A stretch of 64,000 nt of DNA from Macrocybe gigantea (taxonomy: Eukaryota; Basidiomycota; Agaricomycetes; Agaricales; Callistosporiaceae): assembly GCA_011319805.1 (NCBI GenBank), contig SJRY01000161.1:61137-125136 (forward strand), given 5' to 3'. The notes under the pieces are model-generated. The model saw only the letters and a program-made list of their open reading frames with translations, was not told the DNA's origin and did no database searches. Numbering within the stretch: position 1 is the stretch's first letter; each line of letters begins with the position of its first letter. This document shows positions 47,030 to 59,598 of this stretch, piece by piece. The translations under genes were made by a program, and so were the position numbers.

Positions 47030-48960
47030 ATTGATTGCCATTTCCAAGTCAGCATTGTCTGATGTGTGGCCAAACCTGTTGATATAGGCATTTCCAAGAT
47101 TATTCAAATGGAGAGAGAGATCAGAGTGACCAGGTGGAATGAGCTGAACTGCTTTTTCCAATATAGGTATCACTTTATAGATGTTGCTGGCATCTCTTGT
47201 ATGATTGTAACAAATCTGGAATGCATTGCCAAGATTGTAGAGTTGGGTGGGAAGGTCTGGATGATTAGAAGGTGTCAGATCAACTGCTTTCTGATATGCA
47301 GATATTGCTTGTTGGAGGTCAGACAACCTGTCTGTATAGTTAAAACAACTCTGAAATGAGCTTCCAAGATTGTTGAGCCTAGATGAAAGATATGGATGGC
47401 TAGAAGAGGTAAGCTCAACTGCCTGTTGATTGATAGAAATAGCTTTCTGAAGATATGCAACATCTTGCAAGTATTCAAAGTAGCTTTGAAATGAATAGCC
47501 AAGATTGCTAAGATATAAAGGAAGGTCTGGATGATCAGAAGGAGTAAGATCTACTGCTTTTTGCTTGGCAGATATTGCTTCTTGAATATCCTGAGCATCT
47601 TTTATATAATCAAAGCATCTTTGAAATGCAACTCCAAGATTGTTAAACCAAGATGGAAGAAGTGAATGTTTAGAATGAGCAAATTGAATTGCCTTTTGAA
47701 ATATTGAGATGGCTTCTTGGATGTTTGTAACATCTCTAAAATAATCAAAACAACTCTGAAATGAACTTGCAAGATTGCTAAGTCTAGCAGAAAGATTTGG
47801 ATGATTAGAAGAAGTCAGTTCAACTGCTTTTTTATGAGCAGAAATAGCTTTTTGAATATCTTCAATTTGTCCTGTATAGTTAAAATAGTCTTGAAAAGCA
47901 TTTCCAAGATTAATAAGTCAAAAAGGAAGGTTTGGATGATAAGGAGCAAGCTGAACTGCTTTTTCTAAAGCTACTATAGCTTTTTCAATATCATTAATAT
48001 CTCTTGTATATTCAAAACAGCTTTAAAATGAGCTTCCAAGATTGCTCAAATAAGAAACAAAATTTGGATCATCAGAAGAGCTAAGCTGAATTGCTTTCTG
48101 ATAACAGATTATAGATTGATAAATAATCTTGGTCTCTCCTATATATTTAAACCATGTTTGAAGTGAATTTCCAAGATTGCTGAGATAAAAAGGCAGATCT
48201 GAATGTCCAATGGGTATAAGTTCAATTGCCTTTTGCTTAGCAAGTATTGCTTTTTGAATATTTTGAACATTTCCCATATAGCCAAATTGACTTTGAAAAG
48301 CAACTCCAAGATTTGTATAATAGGCATGAATCTCTGGATCATCAGAAACAGCAAGCTGAATTACTTTCTCATGAATAGTTATTGCTTTTTCAATTTCTTC
48401 AGCTTTGCCAGTATTATCAAAGTGTTTCTGATGTAAAACTCCAAGATTGCTTAGTCTGAAAGCAAGACTAGTATGGCTAGGTGGAGTATGCAGAATTGAT
48501 TTCTGCTTGAAAGATATTGCCTTTTGAATATCCTCAATATTGCCCATATGATCAAAATAGATTTGAAACAAGCTTCCAAGATTATTCAATCTAGAAGCAA
48601 GATCTGCATGCTCCAAAGGAGTAATTTCAACAGCTTTTTGCAAAATAGTTATTGCTTTTTGAATGTCTTTGGTCTCTTCTAGATGATCAAAGCAGCTTTG
48701 ATATGAAAGACCAAGATTACTGAGATAATATGGAAGGTCAATATGTCCAGGAGCAGTCAGTTGAATTGCTTTTATTTGAGCAGATATGGCTTCTTGAATA
48801 TAAGCAATATTGCCTCCATAGTCAAAGCAGCTTTGGAGAGAAAGTCCAAGATTGTTCAGATAAAGAGCAAGGCTTGGATGATCAGGAGAGACAATATAAA
48901 CAAGGCTCTTGAAAGCTGATATTGCTTTCTGTATGTGACCAATGTCTTCTGCTTGGTGAA
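47030..48960 (-). repeat. Tandem TPR-coding repeat, about 14 units of 126 nt
   Basis: Each unit encodes about 42 residues around a core such as LxNLGxSFQxCFDY...IQKAISxxQKAVxL...HPDLP. DNA similarity between neighbours is visible (for example CCAAGATT...GAA/TTTTTGAATATC on the plus strand), so recent unit duplication or homogenisation is likely. The distal (5' of gene) units are much more A+T-rich than the units near 46700. Confidence 0.8.
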
Positions 48961-49111
48961 AGCAGTTGTAAAAGAAATTTGCATAGTCTTCCAAAGAATT
49001 GAGCAGTTCTTTCTGACTGAGAAGAGTGCCAGCTAAGGTTTCTTCATATAAGCGGTTTTGCAGAAGCAAATATGCATTAGTTCCACAAACCTTCAAGTTG
49101 AGCCTTGCCAT

Positions 49112-50671
49112 CTGAAGAATTCAAAGTTACAGAAAATGACAGATTGAGTGCCAGTTCAGCACCTTCAACCATATAGATTTTTCTGAGAACTAGTAATGCG
49201 TTTACAGTTAGACACTTCAAATCATCTATTGAATTTATTTCTCACATGTCTTGGACTTGGAATACATGCCCAGGTCCATCAACTCTGCAGATGACACGTG
49301 GGCATAGCCTAGGTTTCCAGTTCTTGCGGATTGTGGAATGAGCACCAGCTCATTGATATAACTGGGCCTTTCGCGGCATTAATTCAATAACTTTTCGATA
49401 CTTTGCAAACAACGCACAGTTCTATACATGTCTCGCATTCCCACCGTGTCGGCAAAGCCTGTTTTAACGAAAAGCACCGGCCATCCACTACTTCCGCACG
49501 CAAGACGATGACTTGCATGTTCAGATTGGACAGCTCGGCAGCATGACCTTGACGGTCCGACGTGCACGTCAAGCTATGATCTATGATGATTCAGAAATGC
49601 GGTGGAGGTATGTTCGAGGAGCTTCCTCACCCGTTAAGCGGAATTGACTATCAGGGCTGTTATCAGAGCGTCACCTGTACAGCAGGCAGATCGGGACGTA
49701 CACATTGGAAGGAGTAGAGGTATCCGGAGGTTTAGGCTGCGAGTAACTACGAGGAATGAGCGTGCGCATGTTAAAAGGCGAGGGATAGTGGACACTGACA
49801 TCGGTCCTGAAACGTCCTTCATCTTGTTCGTCTAGGTGATAAGAGCGATTTGTTAGGCTTGTACGCTTTGAGAAAACGAGAGAGGAGAGATGGCGAGCGA
49901 GGTGGTTGGAAGCAACCGCAGGAGGCGTGGGCTTGCATAGCCTTGATGTCGCTCGTTGTTGATGAACTGTCAACGCCCTATGACAGCAAGCGCCTACTGA
50001 CGCGCGTCTACCGTTTTGCGCAAGGTAATATGGTCAGCTGCGATCTCGCCTTGAACTGATGAGAGGACAGAACAAGGAAACGAAAGTATGAAGATCGTAC
50101 GCGGCATGCATTCAGTCCGCCGCCATTCCGTCGGACCAAGGCTGCTATGGCGCCCGGGACTGTTTGCCCCAGATTGACGTTCGGGGGGCATTCATACTGT
50201 GACTCTCCCTGCCTGGCAAATGCCGATTTCCCTCTACATCATTCGATGTTGATCTAGCGCACGCTTGATAGCAGGATTAGCACGATAGTGTAGCTACGCC
50301 TCCTGATAGGGCAGAAGTCTGAATCATAGCATCAGAACTGCGGACTCAAACAACAATACTACAGAAAAAGGAGCGGCGCACTTCTTCGCGATATTCGGCC
50401 CGCTTGCAGAAATGTCGTAGTTTCCTAATCGTAGTTTCCGAATGAAATTGCCCAGTGTTGCGGCAACTGATACTGTGGTTATGGCTAAAAATGAAGAAAC
50501 CTGCGCTTATAGAGTACCTCGATACTTATACCGCATCGCAGTAAGTTATGGCAATATCACCTACTCACTGTAAACGAACCATGATTGAAGGCCGGAGGAC
50601 TCTGCACCAAACAAGCATCAATAACGCCCATTCAGAATCTGCAACGACGCGCCAGAGTTGTTCATGGCGAA
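49112..50671. other. Intergenic, no recognisable gene
   Basis: About 1.56 kb between divergent TPR-CHAT and TFIIIC genes. Only short frames (around 60-100 codons) were seen, with no motif or exon support. Confidence 0.4.
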
Positions 50672-53600
50672 ATGTCTCTGCCACCCGTCTACACCACACT
50701 CAACATCCCCACAGCTATATCTTATCCCTCAATAAGCTGTCTTCAATGGTCTTCCGATGGGCAGGCTTGTTTCACTACTAAAAATGCCGCCTACATCATG
50801 GTGAGTTACGCGACGGAAAGTCCCACGAAGCCGTTTCAAACTCTGGAATCACTGTAGACGCCAGACCATGGGATCCATTTCGACGCGACGTCGGCGATAA
50901 AGTCGATGGATGAACGAGAGCTGAGGGACGGATTGCCGCCAATCGGATGGTTCAGGACGATCATTCAGCTCGACAAGACGGATGTGCACAGATGGCCGGA
51001 GCATTCGCAGATCTGGGGCGCTGCTTCGTTGGGCTCTATCGACGTGAGCCTTGCGAGTGTCGTGTTTTCGCCGGGCGGTCTGTCTCCGGACGCTGGGTGA
51101 GTGCACAACGCGTAATCGTACGCAAGGTTCCAGCTGGACGACATCGCATCACCGTGCTTTTCCTCAGATGCATCCTCGCGTGCCTTACTACGAATATGGA
51201 TCTCACGCTCTGGACAGCGACGAAGAACTTTCTGAAGGGAGAATGGGTCAAAGTAGGTCGCGACAGACTCGAGGCGATGACGAAGACCTGCGTTCGCTCA
51301 CAGCGTTTCTAGATATGCGACGTCACCTCGTCTTTGATCGACGCACTGTCTGCAGACCACGACCTTGGCATTGAAGCCAGAACCCTGCAAGCACAGATCG
51401 TCAGCACGTAATCGCCCCTGCCGTTCTATCTGTCATTTTCACCACATTTTTCTCTTACATGCATTTCCTCTCGCAGGCATTGCATGGTCCCAGCAACCTG
51501 ACTTTGGACGGACACCTGCACCTCCTGTTGATGCATCGCTTCTGGTTGCAGGAAACAGAGCTGGATCGATAGTCTTCTTCAGGTATGTCATGGAAATGCT
51601 AGGAATAGTATCTTGCATCGTCATTCATGATGCTTTCGTCGCAAGGTATCTCACCCAAATATCGGTCGAGCGTGTATCGTCCGTATCCATATCTCAAAAA
51701 TGGATCACCCATTTGGCCTTTTCTGCTTGGAAAACCACTGAAAACGACGTCTGCAAGTTTTCCTCTTGATTCCTTTGCCTCGACTCCTCTGACTATGATT
51801 GTAGGCGAATCCCTCCTCGCCTATGCGACGGCTGATGGCGCCGTTGGTATCGTTCGGGTGACACAAAAGCTCGATGCCGTATCTGGCATCGCCCAATCGG
51901 GCTTAAAGTTCAACCTTATCCTCCAAGTCGATACTGAGAATGCCCACCAAGTTCATCCTGCGGATAAAGCAGGTGTAACGGGCCTTTCATGGATCGAGAC
52001 GCGGAACGGCGTGGGTGTTTTTTTTTTCTGTACCCGTCTTAGTGCTGACATCCCGCCACAGCTTGTCCTCGTGTATTGCATCCCAGGCCTCGTCTATCTT
52101 TGGTCTCCGTTCACATCTCCAGTTGGAGACGATGCTCGTTCAGGCTGGACAGGCACGCGTTCATTCGACTTCAAAACCGACATGTCTCTGCGGGATCATC
52201 GCCTTTTCATCCTCCTTCAGGTGTTCAGTATGCCCCCATCATCGATACGCTCGTCGTCTCGCTTTTTGACGGCTCTTTACATCTCATACGTGGCATCTCC
52301 ATTGATCCTTCAATGGAAGAGCCATCTCCAGAGTCCAACATGGGGGCTCAAGCTCAACAGCAGTCTGGAACACAGTCTGGTCCCATTGGGGGGTTACCGG
52401 TGACCTCGCAGACCGTTTCAGAGACCGTCAGGTCCATCTTTACCCATGTTGAACTGGGCGAAATGGAGCATGCAGACGTGAATCGCGTCATGGGATTTGT
52501 GTCGTACGACGGAACTGGGACATTCCTTTGGGCTCATGAGTGCGTTATTAATTTATCAGACTGTATGCTCTGAAGTCAATCTGGGTGTTCAAAACCAGGT
52601 CCTGCCGTCCTTCGGATTTTAGTTATAAACATGAAGCAAAGCATAGTTCTATGCTCGTCGTTGCTCGGTTGTGGCAGGACGTATCCGACGAGGCTTTGAT
52701 CGGGCACCTTGATCAGGTCCTGCAATGCAGCAAAACGGGTACGTCTGTCAACGATTTAACATCAGAGTCGCCCTCATGTCTGCTATCGCCCTCGCAGCAG
52801 CCCGCTGTTCCCCGCTCTCCGTCCTTCGCCCGTTCTTCTTCAAGCTCAGAGACAAATCGAGGCTCTCAAGGCTGCATCCGGCCATCTTGCAGGTCCTGAC
52901 GCCGGACAGGGGCGTGGTAGCTGCGGACCACTCACTGCAGATCAGATTGGAGGCCTGGAAAGGGCCTTTGACCGACGAAATGAGGGCAGAGTTCCGTGCG
53001 AGTCTGGTTCGGCATTTGTTCGGGTGGGACGCGCTGTTTTCGCTGAGGATGAGACTCTCGTTGGCCGATTTTGCTTGGGTGAGCTTTTGACTTGTCTTTC
53101 GTCATCGTGCACGTAGATTGAGAGACATGAATTTCATGCTTTCATCAAAAAAAGAAACTCGCTGCGAACGAGCAGAACCGAGCAGAGTGTGGCGTGGTCG
53201 CGCAGGATCTGTTGAACGGTATCTCGTATCGCACTTTGAGGACGCTGGTTCGGCACCTCGCTGCCGCCGTCGACGTTCTGACAGGTGACGTTTTCTCAAC
53301 TTCTCCCTTTTGAAGCGCCCTTCATTGACGCGCTCGTGCTCGTGTCGACCAGAGGACGATGTGCCATTCGTGCTGCGGATGGCCGTCCAGTCATTGCTTC
53401 CGGGCTCGCCGCCCGATCTTTCGGAGGAAGGCCAGGCGCTCTCGACGATGGTGCACGGCGTGCTGTTGGCGCATGGTCATCCGGATCCGGTGGGGTGTTC
53501 AACGAGCTGTGCCCCGCGTGCCATGTGGAGGTGCCGTTGCAGGATATCACGAGCGCCGTGTGTTCGAACGGCCACGTATGGGGTACGCGCTCGCGTCTCG

Positions 53601-53901
53601 CCTTCAGACCAGATAACAGACTGATTTCTTGTCTTTGCTCCTGCCCTTTTTGTTTTCAGCGAGGTGTTCGATCACGACGTTCATCCTGTCCACGACGTTC
53701 GTGCGCACGTGTGTCGGGTGCAGCCGCAAGGCGTATTTGCCGCTCTCGGCGTCGACTAGCGCCAGAGTGGGCGCTGGTGCCGCCGGTTTGGGCGATAACA
53801 GGCTGCTGCCTGGCGGGGCGCGTGGCTGGGTCGTTGAAGCGCTGTTGGAAGCGGTCCAGAAGTGTCTGTTTTGCAACGACAGCTTTGTCCAGGTGCTGTG
53901 A
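50672..53901 (+). CDS. TFIIIC 90-kDa-like subunit (WD40 N-terminus, zinc-finger C-terminus)
   Basis: Component of the RNA polymerase III factor TFIIIC (GTF3C4/Tfc9-like). ATG 50672 opens MSLPPVYTTLNIPTAISYPS, and the first exon includes SCLQWSSDGQACFTTKNAAYIM. After a GTGAGT intron come TPDHGIHFDA, VVFSPGGLSPDAG and CILACLTTNMDLTLWTATKNF, the TFIIIC-delta N-terminal WD40-type pattern. Many short introns follow. The last exons carry the putative zinc finger: LCPACHVEVPLQDITSAVC, SNGHVWARC, TCVGCSRKAYLPL and KCLFCNDSF, ending QVL at TGA 53899-53901. The C-x2-C, C...H, C-x2-C, C-x2-C spacing matches the TFIIIC zinc-finger domain. Middle exons were not all resolved, so the exact exon set is uncertain. 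It neighbours no functionally related gene. Confidence 0.8.
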
Positions 53902-54353
53902 AGCGTGTGTCTAGCTAGCGAGCTTGGTTTGTGAGATGTCGTGATCGGACGCTAGTCGCTTGCTCTAAACTCGGTCCACCCCGCCTTTTGTCGGAACGTG
54001 CTGCTATTTATTACGCGGAGGATCTTGGGCAGTGATGCGGAAACTGAGACAGCAAGGGCGACTGAATCCGCCCCCACTGATGACGATTAAGGAAAAGGTG
54101 CTTCGCCAATATACCGTTCTGGAGAGAATAGAGGATGTGTACTGTTAGCATGTGAATGACGGCGTCCTACCCCACTGGACCTGAAAGCATTGTAGAATGA
54201 GCGTCTAACCGAACTCATTTCAAGAGTTCTCCCGCATATAGGGGGTTTCGGGCAAGACGACAAAGCGCTTTCGTTCACTTTTCCGGGGATCACATTGTTC
54301 ACACGGCAATGATGGTCCTGTAACTATGTAAGATCCCAGAAAGCCCGTCACTG

Positions 54354-55315
54354 ATGGTACTACGGCAAGGAATCAAGAAGAACTACGCCCCCTGTCCCCT
54401 GGCCGTCTTCGCGCCACTGATTGATACTGATCCTCGCACGTCGCGGGTTGTCGCGCTGTTTCATGCCGTAGACACCGCCGCATCCTTCTTTGGCGCTGCG
54501 ATCACGCTCTCTGCGCCACTCCTCGTCATCCTGCGTATATACATGGGCAAAAGTAGAGAGCACCTGACTTGGTTCGTGCACCCATCGAAATCGTTCCAGT
54601 GTACGTCTCACTCCTATAACACAATGGTGATGAACCTTCCTTCCTCGCTGTTTCGCCAAGCTGACCGAATTATGGCACGTAGTCTATCAACGATGAAGTA
54701 CTATCTCCTCTGCCCTCTCCAGTTTCCGTGTTGATTGTGCACACAAGGCTGTTCTGGACAAAGTCGTCAATGCTCTACTAGAATTAGATGACGTCGTCTG
54801 GTAGGTGCATGTCCCTCAGGACCGTGTTCGCTACTCACCCTTCATGAGCGGAGCTATGGGCCTTGATAGATTAGCTGCTGACCAACGTCGTACTGAGGTC
54901 ATCCACCGCATTCGCCGAAGGTCTGAGGTATCTGGGTATACTGGGACAGACACAACCCGATGGGCCTTTGAACTATTTCGTTATCGTCCAACTCCACCTC
55001 GAGTGAGTGAGGTATGCTGCTCTGTCTTTGACCTATACATGGGTTGACACTTGTGAAGAACCCGATGACGGATCTTAGCCACCAGGTGGCTCAACTCCAG
55101 ATCCATTGAATATCATTGGTCACACACTGGGATGATGCCTGTTACTCCCACCTCAGATGGCCAGCGGGAGTGGCGGTAATGACGAAGAAGCAACTCTTGT
55201 TGATTCAGGCGAGGAAGGAAATGGAGGTGAGGATGAGGGTGAGGACGAGGACGAGGACGAAGAATATGACACTGAGAGCACCGAGACTGATTCCCGCATT
55301 GCTGATCCTGACTGA
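54354..55315 (+). CDS. Hypothetical multi-exon gene with one hydrophobic segment
   Basis: ATG 54354 opens MVLRQGIKKNYAPCPLAVFA and includes a probable membrane span (AASFFGAAITLSAPLLVILR). Further segments can be joined through short GT-AG introns: VDCAHKAVLDKVVNALLELDD, then after 54835 SPFMSGAMGLDRLAADQRR, IRRRSEVSGYTGTDTTRWAF, and a last acidic exon (GNGGEDEGEDEDEDEEYD) ending TGA 55313-55315. The middle segments look like real protein and the acidic end like a disordered tail. No family is recognised. It may be one gene, parts of two, or decayed. The hydrophobic segment has a look-alike at about 55600-55680. Confidence 0.4.
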
Positions 55316-55899
55316 ACTCCCGGAACCCGTGGACGTCGCACCAGATGAACCCCTTAGATAGATTGTAAAGACACCAAACCTAAGACACAAACAAGACCAT
55401 TCCTTACGATTGAAGCATTTTCATTAATCGCAAGTCATGTTGTCTTTTTCCGGATTGGTTCTCATCCTCACAGCGTGAGACGGATCCGAAGGTGTTCGAG
55501 TACGTGGAATCATAATGTGTGAAGCTTGTAAAGAGTTACGACCTGTACCTCACGGTGATCCTACAAGGCTTGCTTCTAGCGCTGAACTAAGCCACAGATC
55601 TGACGGCAGCTTCCTTCGTCGGAACTACAGTGATACTGATGGCGTCCTCGCTCATCACACTACACATATATCCGTTCGTATGTATGGATGGCGTGTGGAG
55701 CTCGTCGTAGAGTCTGCCGTGCTATATTCTGTCTGACTGTTTTAAGTGGATTGTTAGATAAGATCAAGCTCCTCGCGGCTCTCTTTCATAGCGGTGACAT
55801 CCTTTCGTTGTCGTGAATTGCATGCGACGTGCTCATCAGGACTTTGTTGCGGATAGGAGACCCAGCCTTGATCCATCCCTTTTTCTGGCCGAGATTGGA
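55316..55899. other. Short frames, no supported gene
   Basis: About 580 bp. The only point of note is a hydrophobic frame at about 55595-55700 (TAASFVGTTVILMASSLITL) resembling the span in the preceding hypothetical gene. Confidence 0.35.
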
Positions 55900-56225
55900 A
55901 AAGACAAACAGAATTGGTGGAGGGTGGCTTGGACACGGCTGCTGCGGCGCTGCACCTTGCGATTCGATGCGGAACAGGTGGCTGGCTTGTACAGTGATGA
56001 TGGCAGAGAGCGATGACCGATCCTCAGTAAAAGCCAACACCGTCGCACTGCTATTGTCGCATGGCGCCATATCGCCAAATGGCATGCACCCGCCGGGCTC
56101 GGGCACGACGGCGCTGCCCCTCGCAGCATCGCTCGGTCGCGTCGACATTGTCAACCCGCTGCTCGAACAGGACTCGATCAACGATACGCTCCGCGACAGG
56201 CAGGGCAGGACGTGCAGGGTTAAAT
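55900..56225 (+). pseudogene. Ankyrin-repeat gene fragment
   Basis: Two frames together show ankyrin repeats: DTAAAALHLAIRCGTGG (about 55933-55990), then NTVALLLSHGAISPNGMHPP, SGTTALPLAASLGRVDIVN, PLLEQDSINDTLRDRQGRTC. The usual TALHLAA is TALPLAA. The change of frame between repeats and the abrupt end near 56222, where sequence from Dna2 begins, mark it as a truncated remnant. Similar ankyrin blocks occur in fungal ankyrin/PH-type proteins, but the parent gene is not in this window. Confidence 0.65.
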
Positions 56226-56228
56226 TGC

Positions 56229-56455
56229 ACATATTAGAGGCGGGAGCTGGAAATGACCGCCGACGAAAACGAATCTGTCCGCGAATCGCAAAGGGCCAAG
56301 GGCCCAAGACACGTCGGCAATGCGATCTGCGAGGCTCCGTCTACGATACAATAATCGAATCTCCTGCGATTGAACACCGCGCTGAAGAATGGATCACTAG
56401 TCTGAGAACGCATCTTTGGTGTGAACCCGACGATCACTGCTCACTGGCCAATGGA
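56229..56455 (-). pseudogene. Duplicated fragment of DNA2 (Walker B region, exon plus intron)
   Basis: About 227 bp closely resembling 36117-36350 of the DNA2 gene in the same orientation, including the intron next to the exon. It is therefore a genomic copy, not a retrocopy. The minus-strand translation reads SAVFNRRRFDYCIVDGASQ where DNA2 has [11 protein letters not shown], so the catalytic Glu of Walker B is Gly. An insertion (GGCCCAAG-type, near 56292) changes the following frame. It has no promoter or helicase context and cannot be functional. Confidence 0.9.
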
Positions 56456-59297
<2,842 letters not shown>

Positions 59298-59598
59298 CTG
59301 TCTTGAGCCGACATTAGAAGAGAACGAAAAATACTCTATAAAACGTGGATGTACTAGATAACAGTACATCAATTATGATATGAAGCTAGTTGAGCCGACT
59401 GTGTACTATGATAATGATTATAGGATATTAACATGCTGGGAATAACGGTCCAAGACGTTTTTAGTATCTTATGGTACAATGTTATGTATTTGAGTGCAAA
59501 GAGCGATGTAAGTAGGCCTGGAGCAAGTACTCTAGAAGTATTTCTCACAATATTTCCGTTTCTGCAATGATGCTCGATTTTGCCTTTCGAGACGACGA
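59298..59598. other. Convergent 3' intergenic region
   Basis: About 300 bp, A+T-rich, between the ends of the GMC oxidoreductase and the CDCA7-like gene. No coding frame; presumed polyadenylation regions. Confidence 0.4.

Larger units (their letters stand above)
43447..49111 (-). pseudogene. TPR-CHAT protein gene, interrupted by a hAT element and two stop codons
   Basis: Reading from 49111: an N-terminal segment, about 14 tetratricopeptide units of 42 residues, a linker (EWLEQGRCIVWSQLTSLR), then a C-terminal CHAT domain (caspase/separase-like peptidase fold). The putative catalytic pair is present: His in HLACHAAQ (43945-43947) and Cys in FLSACQTSTG (43780-43782). An intron at 44383-44436 splits the CHAT part, which ends HFGL at 43447. 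A transposon (45007-46634) lies between TPR and CHAT; removing it with one target copy leaves the frame open (AKSLEH continuing AGSRRTLAGL). Two in-frame stops sit in the TPR array (TAA near 48023 in a Q position; TGA near 47915-47920). The TPR part is strongly A+T-rich with A/T-ending codons, the CHAT part G+C-rich. As it stands it cannot make a full-length protein. Confidence 0.85.

Noticed and set aside
47030..48960. Regular 126-nt repeats considered as a satellite or CRISPR-like array
   Set aside because: Units are contiguous, translate as 42-residue TPRs in one frame and have no unique spacers.
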